A stretch of 64,000 nucleotides of DNA, from contig NZ_RQEP01000019.1 of the NCBI RefSeq assembly GCF_004770055.1, positions 248,001-312,000 of the forward strand. The letters are read 5' to 3'. Every line of letters starts with the position of its first letter. Positions within the stretch are counted from its first letter, which is position 1. Made by a program: the position numbers and the translations under genes. Below are positions 37,754-47,523 of this stretch, one piece after another. The notes below the pieces were generated by a model. That model saw only the letters and a program-made list of their open reading frames with translations. It had not been told where the DNA came from and did not search any database. The stretch comes from Leptospira semungkisensis (lineage in GTDB: Bacteria; Spirochaetota; Leptospiria; Leptospirales; Leptospiraceae).

Positions 37754-39154
37754 ATGTTGCATAAGAATATTCTCCTTATCCTTTTTTTTCTATTCTGTAC
37801 GGAAAGCGTATTTTCTGAATTTCCTTTTAAACCGGTTTCGCCCTATCCAGCAGAGTACAAACAGTTTTGGTTCTTATACCAATCCGAAAAGCGCTTGGGA
37901 GAAGAAGAGCAAATCTACCGTCCCTTCTTCTCTACCTATACGGAAACCAAATCCAATTATAAGTATAGAACGGTTCTCTTTCCCGTATTTTATTCGGAGC
38001 AAACAGATTACTGGAGAGTTTGGTCCTTCTTATTTTTTATCAGTGGGACTGAATCCTTTCATGACGATCTAGGCTGGGACGAAGACACCCTTTCTCCTCT
38101 TTTGATCTGGGGAAAAGGAGAGACTGCAAGAGAATCCTATTTCGGCTTCTTTCCCTTCTATGGAGGAATGAGAGGAAAGATCGGATATGCAGAGTTGAAC
38201 TTCATACTCTTTCCATTCTACTCTAGTTGGAAACATAAGAATTATACTGCAAAGAGTATTCTGTGGCCTTTAGTCATGTGGGGAGGTTCCGAAGTCAGAG
38301 ACGATCTTCGTATCCTTCCCTTCTATTCTCAAAAGATACATAAGGGAAAGTATGAAAGGTATTCCGTTCTTTGGCCTTTCATTCAATGGGGGAATATCAA
38401 TCAGGACAAGAGAGAACCATTCTCTTATCTGATGCTCTGGCCCTTCTATTCCTCTAAAAGTTCCGAATACGGGAATATGAAAGCAAAAGCATTCTTCTGG
38501 CTGCCTCTCTTCGGCTCCTTATTCTCCTACGGTTATGACAAAAGAACTCATGAGAAAGATCTGAACGTATTCTTCTTTATTTTTCAGTATGGGCAGAACG
38601 ACGACGAAGATTATAGAAAACTAATATTCTTTCCTTTTTACGGCTATTACAGATTTGCTTATAAGGAAACTAGGTTTCTTACCCCATTCTATTTTCGTCT
38701 CAGCACTGACAGCCATCATCTTAAATCCTCGGAGACCTATTTTATTCCGTTCTGGTGGAGGACGAATCGCACCTATGTGCAATGGGGAAGAGAGGAAAAT
38801 TATTATAAACTCTGGCCATTCTTCCGTTGGCATGAGGACAGGGATGGAAATCTCACTTGGAATTTCCTTTCCTTATTTCCGATTAAATCAGAACTTGTGG
38901 AAAGAATTTGGGATCCGGTCTGGTCTATCGTTGAATACCAAAGACTCGCGAACGGAGAGAAGCGACTCTCCTTCCTGATGAGATTGTATACTCAGAGATG
39001 GTCAAAAGACGAATTGCATATCCATATTCCTTTTTTGGTGGAATATAGCAATACTCCGGAGAAGGTTTCCTATCAGTTCTTATACGGTCTTTTCGGTGTA
39101 GAAAAAGATAAGGAAAAGACAACGGTGCAAATTCTTTGGTGGATTAAAATTTAG
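37754..39154 (+). CDS. exported aromatic-repeat (WPF/FPF) protein at the head of an Mla-type operon
   Basis: 466 residues with a cleavable-looking signal (about 1-21). The mature chain is extremely rich in Trp, Phe and Tyr. It repeats a short motif of form [LF][WFL]P[FLV][FYIW] about every 35-50 residues: LFPVFY, FFPFYG, LFPFYS, LWPLVM, ILPFYS, LWPFIQ, LWPFYS, FFPFYG, LTPFYF, FIPFWW, LWPFFR. This suggests a repetitive beta structure, perhaps an outer-membrane or periplasmic barrel or sheet. I know no function. The mlaE gene starts 5 bases after its stop, so it likely belongs to that transport system. Confidence 0.8.
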   Translation: MLHKNILLILFFLFCTESVFSEFPFKPVSPYPAEYKQFWFLYQSEKRLGEEEQIYRPFFSTYTETKSNYKYRTVLFPVFYSEQTDYWRVWSFLFFISGTESFHDDLGWDEDTLSPLLIWGKGETARESYFGFFPFYGGMRGKIGYAELNFILFPFYSSWKHKNYTAKSILWPLVMWGGSEVRDDLRILPFYSQKIHKGKYERYSVLWPFIQWGNINQDKREPFSYLMLWPFYSSKSSEYGNMKAKAFFWLPLFGSLFSYGYDKRTHEKDLNVFFFIFQYGQNDDEDYRKLIFFPFYGYYRFAYKETRFLTPFYFRLSTDSHHLKSSETYFIPFWWRTNRTYVQWGREENYYKLWPFFRWHEDRDGNLTWNFLSLFPIKSELVERIWDPVWSIVEYQRLANGEKRLSFLMRLYTQRWSKDELHIHIPFLVEYSNTPEKVSYQFLYGLFGVEKDKEKTTVQILWWIKI

Positions 39155-39159
39155 TTTCG

Positions 39160-39939
39160 ATGCTGGGATCCTTAAAAGAAAAAACAAATGATACTCTTTA
39201 TGCGGCGGGATACACAATCGTTCTCATCGCAGAGACTTTTTTGAATCTAAGATTCGCGGTGGAGAAACGAAAAGAGATCCTAGATCAGATGTTCATCTCC
39301 GGTGTAGGAAGTCTATTCGTGGTCTCGGTAGTAGCCATCTTTACCGGAATGCTTCTCACGTTAAATACAGGACTGGGTTTAAAAGACTTCGGCGCAGAAG
39401 GCCAAGTCGGTCTTCTTCTTACCATTACTCTCACTCGAGAAATGTCTCCATTTATGACTGCTCTCATTCTCGCAGCGTCTATCGGTTCAGCGATTGCAGC
39501 TGAGATCGGGACCATGAAGGTTTCGGAAGAAATAGACGCCTTAGAAGTCATGTCCATCGATCCGGTTCGATTTCTTGTCTTTCCAAGAGTATTAGGTTTT
39601 TCTTTAATGGTTCCGGTTCTTTGCGTTTATTCTACGATCTTAGGGACTCTTGGCGGAGCCATTGTTGCTCACTACCAATTGGGTCTTGAATTCATCGTAT
39701 ATTTCCAAGATGTTTATGAAAGGATCACTTCCATTCCAGGTCTGAAAGATCTCTATACTGGATTATTCAAAGGTTATATTTTTGGCCTGATCATTTCCTC
39801 CGTTTCCTGCTCTCACGGTTTAAGAACTTCGGGAGGAGCCATAGGCGTGGGAAGAGCCACCAGAGAATCCGTGGTGACTTCTTTTCTAATGGTTATATTC
39901 TTCGGATACGTGATCACCGCTATTTTTTACAGGCAATAG
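39160..39939 (+). CDS. mlaE: MlaE-type ABC transporter permease
   Basis: 259 residues with about five TM helices and the MlaE/DUF140 core: '[40 protein letters not shown]' (split here by family convention) and '[26 protein letters not shown]'. It is the inner-membrane permease of a phospholipid/MCE transporter. It lies between the aromatic-repeat gene (5 bases) and mlaF (2 bases). Confidence 0.92.
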   Translation: MLGSLKEKTNDTLYAAGYTIVLIAETFLNLRFAVEKRKEILDQMFISGVGSLFVVSVVAIFTGMLLTLNTGLGLKDFGAEGQVGLLLTITLTREMSPFMTALILAASIGSAIAAEIGTMKVSEEIDALEVMSIDPVRFLVFPRVLGFSLMVPVLCVYSTILGTLGGAIVAHYQLGLEFIVYFQDVYERITSIPGLKDLYTGLFKGYIFGLIISSVSCSHGLRTSGGAIGVGRATRESVVTSFLMVIFFGYVITAIFYRQ

Positions 39940-39941
39940 TC

Positions 39942-40709
39942 ATGGAAGAATTTGCGATAGAACTCATTAATCTTCATAAATCCTTCGGAGAGAGAAAGAT
40001 CCTAAAAGGGATGAATCTACAAGTGAAGAAGGGAGAAACTCTTGTGATCTTGGGCCCTTCCGGTACAGGTAAATCTGTCACCTTGAAACATATCACAGGG
40101 CTACTCGATCCGGATGCGGGAGAATGTAAGATCTTTGGTGAAAAGATCTCAGGAGCCGAGATCCAAGAAAGAGAACGGATCCGTTCTAAGATGGGAGTCT
40201 TATTCCAGTCGGGAGCACTTATCAACTGGATGACAGTATTCGATAATGTTGCCCTTCCCCTAAGAGAACATAAACTTTATCCGGAAGCTGAGATCCAAAG
40301 GATCGTATCCGAAAAACTCAGGTTAGTGGATATGACAATCGCTAAGGACAATTATCCGAATGATATCTCTGGAGGAATGAAGAAAAGAGCCGGACTCGCA
40401 AGAGCAATTGCTGCCGATCCGGAAATCATTCTCTACGACGAACCTACCTCCGGTCTGGATCCGGTCATGTCCAACGTGATTAATGAGCTCATTCTCAGGA
40501 TCCGCAAGCAAACTGGAGCGGCCCAGGTCGTAGTGACCCATGATATGTCTAGCGCTTACATGATCGCCGACCGAATTTCATTCTTTTACGGAGGTCAGGT
40601 CTTATTCACCGGAACTCCCGAAGAAGTGCAGAATTCTAACAATGAATTTGTTCGTCAGTTTATTAATGGAAATACCAAAGGACCCATGATTCTTGAAACC
40701 AAGAGCTGA
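39942..40709 (+). CDS. mlaF: MlaF-type ABC ATPase
   Basis: 255 residues. Walker A '[12 protein letters not shown]' (about 37-48), signature '[15 protein letters not shown]' (the MlaF-type SGGMxKR), Walker B '[13 protein letters not shown]' and switch 'VVTHDMSSA'. It energises the MlaE permease for lipid transport across the envelope. Confidence 0.94.
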   Translation: MEEFAIELINLHKSFGERKILKGMNLQVKKGETLVILGPSGTGKSVTLKHITGLLDPDAGECKIFGEKISGAEIQERERIRSKMGVLFQSGALINWMTVFDNVALPLREHKLYPEAEIQRIVSEKLRLVDMTIAKDNYPNDISGGMKKRAGLARAIAADPEIILYDEPTSGLDPVMSNVINELILRIRKQTGAAQVVVTHDMSSAYMIADRISFFYGGQVLFTGTPEEVQNSNNEFVRQFINGNTKGPMILETKS

Positions 40710-40776
40710 ATACAGGGTCAAACGAGAATATTTCGGGACAAAAAACCGATACTTATTATATAGAGTTCTGTAAAAA

Positions 40777-41520
40777 ATGAGTTCCTTTCGTTATCTTTTA
40801 GTCGGCGCGATTTTCTCCGTCGCAATCGTTGTGGTAGGTTATTTCACCGTAATGACGGAGGGCGGTCCTGTGCAAAAACGGGGAGAATTCCTGAAGATCA
40901 ACTTCAAGAATTCAGAGGGAATTAAGGTCGGAAACAAGGTCACTGTACAAGGTGTCCCTTTCGGCTATGTTTCCAGTATCCAACTCATCCAGATCGACGA
41001 AAACGGCGCGGTTCTTCCCGCTGGAGAAGTGGGAGTAGCTACCAGGGTAGAAGTCACCATTCTTCTGAAGGAGCCTTTGAGAATGTACGAAAATTATGAT
41101 ATTGCGATCCGTAACGAAAGCCTTCTTTCCGGCCGTGTAATCTCCATTGATCCAGGAACTTCCGAGTCCACAGATGAGAAAGGTCCAAGAAAGGCATTCC
41201 CAGTTGTAGACTATAAGGCAGGCGCTTCTCTCAAAGGAAGAGTTCTCCAAGATCCTCTAGTTTCTCTTTCCGAATTAATCGCAGAGAACAGAGGAGATAT
41301 CCGTACGACCTTCTCTAACGTAGCTGATATAACTACAAAGATCAATTCAGGGGACGGAACTCTCGGTAGATTGATCAACAGAGACGATCTTCATACAAAC
41401 GTAAATACGGTTCTCACGGATGCACAGATCGTATTAAGAGAATTGAGAGAAGGTTTGGAAGATACGAGAGAGCAAGCTCCTGTAACAAGCTTTATCCGCG
41501 CCGCACTTAGTTCCTTCTAA
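40777..41520 (+). CDS. mlaD: MlaD-type MCE-domain protein
   Basis: 247 residues: N-terminal TM anchor (about 5-26), then one MCE domain (about 38-120) with '[30 protein letters not shown]' and '[17 protein letters not shown]', then a helical C-terminus. MlaD forms the periplasmic hexameric lipid-binding ring. Completes a repeat protein-MlaE-MlaF-MlaD operon; no mlaA, mlaB or mlaC is seen. Confidence 0.92.
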   Translation: MSSFRYLLVGAIFSVAIVVVGYFTVMTEGGPVQKRGEFLKINFKNSEGIKVGNKVTVQGVPFGYVSSIQLIQIDENGAVLPAGEVGVATRVEVTILLKEPLRMYENYDIAIRNESLLSGRVISIDPGTSESTDEKGPRKAFPVVDYKAGASLKGRVLQDPLVSLSELIAENRGDIRTTFSNVADITTKINSGDGTLGRLINRDDLHTNVNTVLTDAQIVLRELREGLEDTREQAPVTSFIRAALSSF

Positions 41521-41566
41521 TCGCCTTTTTCTTGCAAAAACTTACTTTCTCGGAAATTCTTTCACT

Positions 41567-42445
41567 ATGTCTGAACGTACAATTGCAATCCTAGGCACAG
41601 GTATCATGGGAAGAGGGATCGCGAATAATCTCTCGGCTGCAGGTCATAAGCTCCATTTATTCGCAAGAAGTCCGGAGAAGATCAAGGACATGGAATCTCC
41701 GACCCGAAAAATATTCGGAGATATCTTTGAAGCAGCAAAAGATCGCGAGATACTCATCTTATGCCTCACAGATGATTCTTCTGTTGAGAATGCTGTCTTT
41801 CATTCTAAACTCTTGGAAGCGAAACCAAAATATGTGATCGATATGGGAACAACTTCCCCTGCTCTCACTCAAAGACTTTCTAATGAATTTCAAAAGCAAG
41901 GTGCGAAATTCTTGGACGCTCCAATGACAGGTTCTAAGAACGCGGCAAGAGATGGTCAGATCTTATTTATGATTGGAGCGAGATCCCAAGAAGAAATCTC
42001 GGAGATCCATTTCATCTTAGATCTTTGCGGAAAGAATACAGTGTACTGTGGCAATGTAGGAGACGGACAAAAGGCAAAGATCGCATTGAACATGGTGCAA
42101 GCAGGAATCTTTCAGATCTATATGGAAGGATTTCTTTTAGCCGAAAAGCAAGGAATCTCTTCCGAAACACTGAAAGAGATCATCCAACAATCCGGAGCTA
42201 AATCCGGGATCAGCGATTTCAAATTTCCCTTTGTGTTCTCAGGAAATTACGAGACTCATTTTGCATTAAAGAATATGCATAAAGATCTGAAGCACGCTCT
42301 TGCAATCGCCTCCGAAACGAAAACGGTCCTTCCCCTTTCTTCTCAATTGGATCCGATCTACCAGGAAGGGATACAAGCAGGACTTGGGGAGAAGGACTAT
42401 TGCAGCTTAAACGAGGTTACTGCCCGGATACGTCCGGCCAAATAA
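41567..42445 (+). CDS. NAD(P)-dependent beta-hydroxyacid dehydrogenase family (GarR/GLYR1-like)
   Basis: 292 residues. N-terminal Rossmann motif 'IAILGTGIMGRGIANNL' (GxGxMG), 'DMGTTSP' , 'FLDAPMTGSKNAARDGQI' (substrate-binding GS.xxA), and 'GDGQKAKIALNMVQ' with the catalytic lysine. Likely a glyoxylate/succinic semialdehyde or 3-hydroxyacid reductase. Its 3' end overlaps the converging GDYXXLXY gene by 29 bases. Confidence 0.9.
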   Translation: MSERTIAILGTGIMGRGIANNLSAAGHKLHLFARSPEKIKDMESPTRKIFGDIFEAAKDREILILCLTDDSSVENAVFHSKLLEAKPKYVIDMGTTSPALTQRLSNEFQKQGAKFLDAPMTGSKNAARDGQILFMIGARSQEEISEIHFILDLCGKNTVYCGNVGDGQKAKIALNMVQAGIFQIYMEGFLLAEKQGISSETLKEIIQQSGAKSGISDFKFPFVFSGNYETHFALKNMHKDLKHALAIASETKTVLPLSSQLDPIYQEGIQAGLGEKDYCSLNEVTARIRPAK

Positions 42446-42977
42446 TCTTTTCAATCAAACCGGAGCCGTCTTCTTGCATTCTAAGTTGGACCTTAGCTCC
42501 AGGCTGTCTCAATTTTGCATCCCATTCCTTGGCCTTGTCTTCTGGAATGAAATATTTGCGAAACGGATATTCGAATCGATTGTATTTACAGTTTCCCTTG
42601 ATGTAAGTCCAGCATTTCAAGATCTCTCTTTCGGAAGGACTGCAATCGGCGATGTATTTTGCTTCATATGATTCAGGTTCTCTATTCTCGAAGCAAACAC
42701 AGGAACCATATTCCGAGGATTGCAACTTTACTCCGGTTTCTCCCACTGTAGATAAAGAAGAAGCATTGGAATCCTGATCGCATTGAACCTCCGAATATCT
42801 CGGATCAATTTGAAATCTTAGAAAATGTCCGGATAGTAGATCTCTCGGATCATAACCTGTAATCGGAAGAATCAAAACCTTACCGCTTCTTAAATCAATC
42901 TCTCTTTCTAATGCCAAAGAAGCGAGAACAAGGATTGGAAGGAATACAGCAAGTATAGAACCGTAGAATCGTTTCAT
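42417..42977 (-). CDS. GDYXXLXY-domain membrane-anchored protein
   Basis: 186 residues with an N-terminal TM anchor (about 4-22). The family signature follows: 'GYDPRDLLSGHFLRFQID' (about 42-59), a variant of GDYxxLxY with H-F in place of D-Y, then a cysteine-rich central insert and a C-terminal 'PLRKYFIPEDKAKEWDAKL'-like segment. These proteins are typically encoded beside a DUF2157 membrane protein, as here (ATGA overlap with the upstream gene). Function unknown. Confidence 0.8.
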   Translation of the reverse strand: MKRFYGSILAVFLPILVLASLALEREIDLRSGKVLILPITGYDPRDLLSGHFLRFQIDPRYSEVQCDQDSNASSLSTVGETGVKLQSSEYGSCVCFENREPESYEAKYIADCSPSEREILKCWTYIKGNCKYNRFEYPFRKYFIPEDKAKEWDAKLRQPGAKVQLRMQEDGSGLIEKIIWPDVSGQ

Positions 42978-44158
42978 AGTCCTAATTCCTCCTCAGGAAA
43001 GAGTTGGTTCGCTTTGACACGTATCTTTTCCCGCAACCTGAAGAATAGAGCGCTAAATCCTAGGATGACAATACCGGATACGATAAGCCCTACTCCTGTA
43101 TCGAGTAAGGTCCCGAAGACTTCTAAGTATGCGACTACGAATCGGATCCCGATTACAGTTAAACAAAGATCGAACCATCTTCTGGATTGAAAGAATACGA
43201 ATGTCAAAGGCAACCATGCCAAGAAGAAGTAAAAGATAGCCGGAAATTTTCCTGCCCAATGAGTGAGCTGAGGATAATTGAGTAGGCCGAGAAAGATCCC
43301 GGAGATACTAAACAAGACTAACTTTCTTGCGGAGAAATTCTTTCGGAAGAAGCGACCAACAAGCATCAGAAGAATAGGAACAATCATAGGAATATAAAAG
43401 GGAAATGGGAGATAGAAATTATTCCCTGTTAAACTGGTCTCTTTAATGGAATCATATCCAGTAACGAAGCTTCCTAAAACGGAAGAATAGATGAAATAGA
43501 AAAGATACCAGATGATAAACGGATTTGCGAGTATGGATCTTCGATCTTCTCCCGATTCGAGACGTTTGTCTATAAAGATACTCACTATCCCAAAAATCCA
43601 GGAAAGCCAAAACGCCATTAAATAAATATAATGTTCTCGCACTCCGGAAAGGATTTCCTCGTCTACAAGCGCATAGAAAACGGAGAATCCGAATCCGGCA
43701 ATCCAGAGGTGGAACAAGATCCTTCCAGAATAGAAGAAGAGCAAAAGAAAAGTCATCCCGCACCAGAGTGCGATTGCCTCGTAAAATTTTCCCTGAGTAT
43801 GGTAGATCTGAGAGATAAGACCGATATTCGCTAAGCAAAGAACGCTCAGAAGAAGAACCAATAGATATCGGATCGTATCATTCCAAAACCCTCTTCTCTC
43901 AGAATAAAGGATAGCGAATCCTAATCCGACTAATAGAGAGAAGCTGACCAAAAGTTTTACAGTATAATGAATTCTATCCCAGTTCGCCGCGACGAGTGCA
44001 ATTACTCCCAGACCTAAGACTACAATTCCTAAAGCCAAGAAAGAATAAAATGCGTATGGGATCTTCTTCGCATTCTCGAATGCGAAAATGGCGTCCGCCT
44101 GTTCTTTATTTATGAGACCGGCATCCATCCAGATCTTTAGTTTTCCCTTCCAATTCAT
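42974..44158 (-). CDS. DUF2157-domain multi-pass membrane protein
   Basis: 394 residues. The N-terminal 'LKIWMDAGLINKEQADAIFAFE' helix pair is the DUF2157 hallmark, followed by ten or so TM helices from about residue 40 to 375. Partner of the GDYXXLXY protein that follows with an ATGA overlap. The pair is widespread and uncharacterised. Confidence 0.85.
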   Translation of the reverse strand: MNWKGKLKIWMDAGLINKEQADAIFAFENAKKIPYAFYSFLALGIVVLGLGVIALVAANWDRIHYTVKLLVSFSLLVGLGFAILYSERRGFWNDTIRYLLVLLLSVLCLANIGLISQIYHTQGKFYEAIALWCGMTFLLLFFYSGRILFHLWIAGFGFSVFYALVDEEILSGVREHYIYLMAFWLSWIFGIVSIFIDKRLESGEDRRSILANPFIIWYLFYFIYSSVLGSFVTGYDSIKETSLTGNNFYLPFPFYIPMIVPILLMLVGRFFRKNFSARKLVLFSISGIFLGLLNYPQLTHWAGKFPAIFYFFLAWLPLTFVFFQSRRWFDLCLTVIGIRFVVAYLEVFGTLLDTGVGLIVSGIVILGFSALFFRLREKIRVKANQLFPEEELGL

Positions 44159-44316
44159 GGGGCCTAAGTAGAAAAGATCTATAAGGAACAGTCAAGCCGC
44201 TTCCAAAAGAATATGGAAAAGTTTTTTACCAAAATCGAATGGACGCATAATCATTTTTTTACGGCAAATATTCACGCCTTCCATTGTTAAATAAAAACAC
44301 ACTTTGAGAATTTATA

Positions 44317-44964
44317 ATGAATATTAAAACAAAACTGAGGTTTGCCATGCCTCTAGTTCTTCTAAGCACATTTTCTAACAGTTGCGAGACCGAAAAAAAA
44401 ATGGTGTACGAACCGGATTCTCAGATTTGGAAAGCTTACAATAACAAAAATGCTTTATCACAAACAGACAAAAATCCGTATGCAGTATTGATCGGCCACT
44501 TTCATCCGGCTGAAATTCTAATCGAAGCTACAAAATTTGATCATCCAGGCTACCTCGTGATTAAGCCTTTCTCCTATGTTCATAAACCGAATCCATCTTT
44601 AGGATGGCCGTCTTGGTATGCCCAAAAGGCAATCTTAGTTAATGTAGGATGGATTTCTCAAGAAAATGTGCAAAACCACGCCTACAAATTTATGAGATAC
44701 GAAGACGCACTGTTTATGAGTCCGGTTATTATCTACGGTTTTCGCAGAAAGATTACTGATTTAAAAATGTACGATGATACGAGCATTGCACTCAAAAAGA
44801 AAATAAGTTATAAAATACTTTGGAAGTTGATGGATGAGAAGATTGCCGAATTGGATTTAGCTCCGTATGGTCTCGAAGGCTTGCCCATCTACTTTGATTT
44901 AATCTTAGGACCGCCTAGCCCTGAACTCTGGAAAGAAAACATATCGGTATTCTCAAAGGAATAG
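44317..44964 (+). CDS. orphan putative lipoprotein in an AT-rich islet
   Basis: 215 residues; signal ends 'LLSTFSNSC' (Cys23), a leptospiral lipobox. No family recognised; motifs include 'AVLIGHFHPAEILIEATKFDHPGYLVIKPF' in the first half and 'LDLAPYGLEGLPIYFDLILGPPSPELW' at the end (given in pieces by region). The gene and its flanks (44220-45040) are clearly more AT-rich than neighbours and the ribosome site is weak. That composition suggests recent acquisition or a fast-evolving gene. Confidence 0.65.
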   Translation: MNIKTKLRFAMPLVLLSTFSNSCETEKKMVYEPDSQIWKAYNNKNALSQTDKNPYAVLIGHFHPAEILIEATKFDHPGYLVIKPFSYVHKPNPSLGWPSWYAQKAILVNVGWISQENVQNHAYKFMRYEDALFMSPVIIYGFRRKITDLKMYDDTSIALKKKISYKILWKLMDEKIAELDLAPYGLEGLPIYFDLILGPPSPELWKENISVFSKE

Positions 44965-45043
44965 CCAGTTACAATACGCATTTCTAGTATTCAAAGTCTT
45001 TAAATAAAAACGTTTCTTATCTCTGTAGTCCTTTCCGTGGAAT

Positions 45044-45904
45044 TTACTCGTCTTTCTTTCCTAAATACTGAGAAATCTTGGATTCGTATCTTTCTCTAAA
45101 GAAAGACTTTGGATTTGGCTTAGGAATCTTAGCGTCTTTTAATCTTCTCTCATTTTCTTCTATTCTTTCCTCATCCATAGGATGAGTGCTTAGATACTTC
45201 GCGATCGGATTATTCAGATCTTCTTCTTTTCCTTTTTCTTTTCTCCAAACCTGAATGTCCTTGAAGAAACCTGAGATTGCACCCGGATAATAAGGAGTAG
45301 ATCTCATGTATTGAAATCCGAATTCATCCGCTTCTTCTTCCGCCGATCTACTATTAGCTAAGCTGAACAGATTGGTAGAAAGACCGGCAAGATCCGCTGC
45401 GTGTTGGGCAAGGTCAGGTCCCAGAATATAAGAAAGAGTCCAATATAAAGCATAATACAAGGTGATCGTCGTAGACAATTGCTTGGTAGAATGTCTCCTT
45501 TCTGCATGTGCAATCTCATGGGCCAAGATACCGGCGAGAGTCGCTTCATCCTTTACAAAATGAAGAAGTCCAGTGTACACAAAGATATAACCGCCTGGAG
45601 CACAGACCGCATTGATCGTATCATCATCCTTTAAGAGAGTAACCTTATAGGAAAACTCTTCCTTGTATCGAATGGATTTGGATTTTAAGATCCTATCAGC
45701 GATAGATTGAACATATTTCTGAAGTTCTTGGTTCTTATAGACTTTAACGTCGTTCTCGCCCTGGATGGTTGCCTTAAAGAAACGTTCTCCCAAAAACTTA
45801 TCTATTTCGACAGGGAAAGCCAGATCCACAAGCCATCCGCAGTTCTGGAAAGAGAAACAAAGTACAAGTATTAGAAAATATTTTCGAAAAGCGATCAATT
45901 GCAT
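45044..45904 (-). CDS. M48-family zinc metalloprotease, lipoprotein
   Basis: 286 residues. Signal with lipobox 'FSFQNC' (Cys22). The zinc site is HEIAHAERRH (about 129-138) with the third ligand in 'SAEEEADEFGF' (about 188-198). BepA/LoiP/HtpX-type proteases of this fold act in the periplasm on outer-membrane proteins and LPS assembly factors. No PDZ or TPR domains are visible. Confidence 0.9.
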   Translation of the reverse strand: MQLIAFRKYFLILVLCFSFQNCGWLVDLAFPVEIDKFLGERFFKATIQGENDVKVYKNQELQKYVQSIADRILKSKSIRYKEEFSYKVTLLKDDDTINAVCAPGGYIFVYTGLLHFVKDEATLAGILAHEIAHAERRHSTKQLSTTITLYYALYWTLSYILGPDLAQHAADLAGLSTNLFSLANSRSAEEEADEFGFQYMRSTPYYPGAISGFFKDIQVWRKEKGKEEDLNNPIAKYLSTHPMDEERIEENERRLKDAKIPKPNPKSFFRERYESKISQYLGKKDE

Positions 45905-45915
45905 TCCATCCTGTT

Positions 45916-46770
45916 TTATTCGGAAAAGAGTCGAATCTCATATCCGCCGTAGGCACGGACATTGATAACAGTATCCTCGAACAATAAGTATTGTCCCTTG
46001 ATCCCGATAAGCTTGGAATCGATTTCAGTCTCCTTCTCTGGCGAAAAGGATTTTGATTTTTTAGGATACTCTAATATAGGATAACTTAATTTAGTAATTG
46101 CTGTGATATCCGATTCTACGTAAGGAACTCCTAGATCCCAAGAGTCCAGGGTAGTAAGTAATTCCTTCTTCTTAGAAACCAGGTCGTAAGGTTGTGAATC
46201 CTCGGTTACCATCTTCTGCCATTTGGTTTTATCGTCTATGATTGTAGTGAATTGCTTCTCAATCAGTCCGGCATCTCTTCGGGAACTTACTTCCAAAAGA
46301 GGAATCGCTTCCTGCGCTCCCTGATCTACCCAGCGATTTGAAACCGGATTCTCTCGAGTGATCCCCACTTTTAAGCCGCTAGTATTCGCTAAGTAGACTG
46401 TATGTTTTTGAAAGCAGTAACCTTCTCCCCATTCAGGTTCCCTACAGGTTCCCAAATGAAAATGACAGGTTTCCGGACGGAGAATGCATAAATCATTTTC
46501 TGCCAAGGTTTGAAAGCAAGAAAAGCAAGCACCTTGGTTGAAACTCTTGCTCGTAACCTTTCCGCAATGAACACAACGGATCTTTCCGGTAAACTGAAGT
46601 TTCACTTTCTTTCCAACTAGTTTACCGATTTGAAAATTAGGAGAAACGAATGTAGCTTCTTGCTTTCCTTGCTCCGCAGAAGCGTACGTAGCCACGACCC
46701 AAATGTATTCCACAGGATCGATGCCTTCGTGATCCAACATTCTTAGAAAACCGTGGGACAGTTCTTTCAT
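45916..46770 (-). CDS. DUF2797 family protein, zinc-binding and GIY-YIG-like
   Basis: 284 residues. The central block is typical of DUF2797: CVHC and CFSC (treble-clef type, about 61-85), '[15 protein letters not shown]', then '[18 protein letters not shown]', 'RWVDQGA' and '[11 protein letters not shown]'. The VYLA-x-LKVGIT/RW/E pattern resembles the catalytic layout of GIY-YIG nucleases, so nucleic-acid processing is possible. The function is uncharacterised as far as I know. It overlaps the next gene by about 4 bases (ATGA). Confidence 0.8.
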   Translation of the reverse strand: MKELSHGFLRMLDHEGIDPVEYIWVVATYASAEQGKQEATFVSPNFQIGKLVGKKVKLQFTGKIRCVHCGKVTSKSFNQGACFSCFQTLAENDLCILRPETCHFHLGTCREPEWGEGYCFQKHTVYLANTSGLKVGITRENPVSNRWVDQGAQEAIPLLEVSSRRDAGLIEKQFTTIIDDKTKWQKMVTEDSQPYDLVSKKKELLTTLDSWDLGVPYVESDITAITKLSYPILEYPKKSKSFSPEKETEIDSKLIGIKGQYLLFEDTVINVRAYGGYEIRLFSE

Positions 46771-47492
46771 GGAAAAAAGTATTCCCTACCACTCAAAGGT
46801 CGCAAGCGGGAATCTACTTTTACGGATAAGATTGTGCTTAATTCTCTTCCTTTCCAATCAAAGACTACGATCAAATCACCGTACGAATAATGGCTCAATC
46901 TTCCATCCGTATGATAATACAACTGTAGATCCCCTTCTCCGTTTTGTCCCGGAACTAAAAGCACTCCCTTCCCCGCCAAGGTAGAGCCATCATACCATTT
47001 TACTTGGATCGGAATTTTCTTAGGAGTAACGGACGCCTGGCTCGGCGCAGCCTCAGGTGCCTGGTTCACTGATCTACTCTGGGGACCTGGCAAGCTTGGA
47101 TTCTCTTTTGAAACATTTCCCTCTGTAATGTTCTGCTTTTGAGAAGAAGGTATATTGGAAGATGCAGCCGTCACATTGGAACTGTTCGATTGGCCTTGCG
47201 AGGATTTTGGATCCGATCCTATAGAATGATCTTCTAAAGTGGAAGCTCGCAAAAGCCCACATTGAAAATTTCCCTCTAATTTCGGAAAGCCATCTTCGCA
47301 CGGGATTTCTTTGAGAGCAAATTCTTGGTCGAAGTGAGCTCCGGTTCTTACACTCTGCGCGATCTTTGCAAACGCATAGAATTTTAATCTTCCTAAGACT
47401 TCTTTTAATCCGTATTCCTTCCAGCCGTTATGAGTTTCTGCTCCTAAGAAGGAAGCGAATAAGATCGGAAAAATAAATAAGGCTCGTTTCAT
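46767..47492 (-). CDS. exported protein of unknown function with low-complexity middle
   Basis: About 241 residues from ATG 47492 (signal '[19 protein letters not shown]'); the frame extends upstream to 47627, but that part lies inside the 3' end of the NamZ-like gene. A short N-domain has two cysteines (about 68 and 78); a Ser/Asn/Gln/Pro-rich stretch (about 95-160) and a C-terminal beta domain ('[21 protein letters not shown]', '[21 protein letters not shown]') follow. No family recognised. Confidence 0.65.
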   Translation of the reverse strand: MKRALFIFPILFASFLGAETHNGWKEYGLKEVLGRLKFYAFAKIAQSVRTGAHFDQEFALKEIPCEDGFPKLEGNFQCGLLRASTLEDHSIGSDPKSSQGQSNSSNVTAASSNIPSSQKQNITEGNVSKENPSLPGPQSRSVNQAPEAAPSQASVTPKKIPIQVKWYDGSTLAGKGVLLVPGQNGEGDLQLYYHTDGRLSHYSYGDLIVVFDWKGRELSTILSVKVDSRLRPLSGREYFFP

Positions 47493-47523
47493 GTCTCTTA
47501 TTTCGAAACTTTCCTCGAAAACC

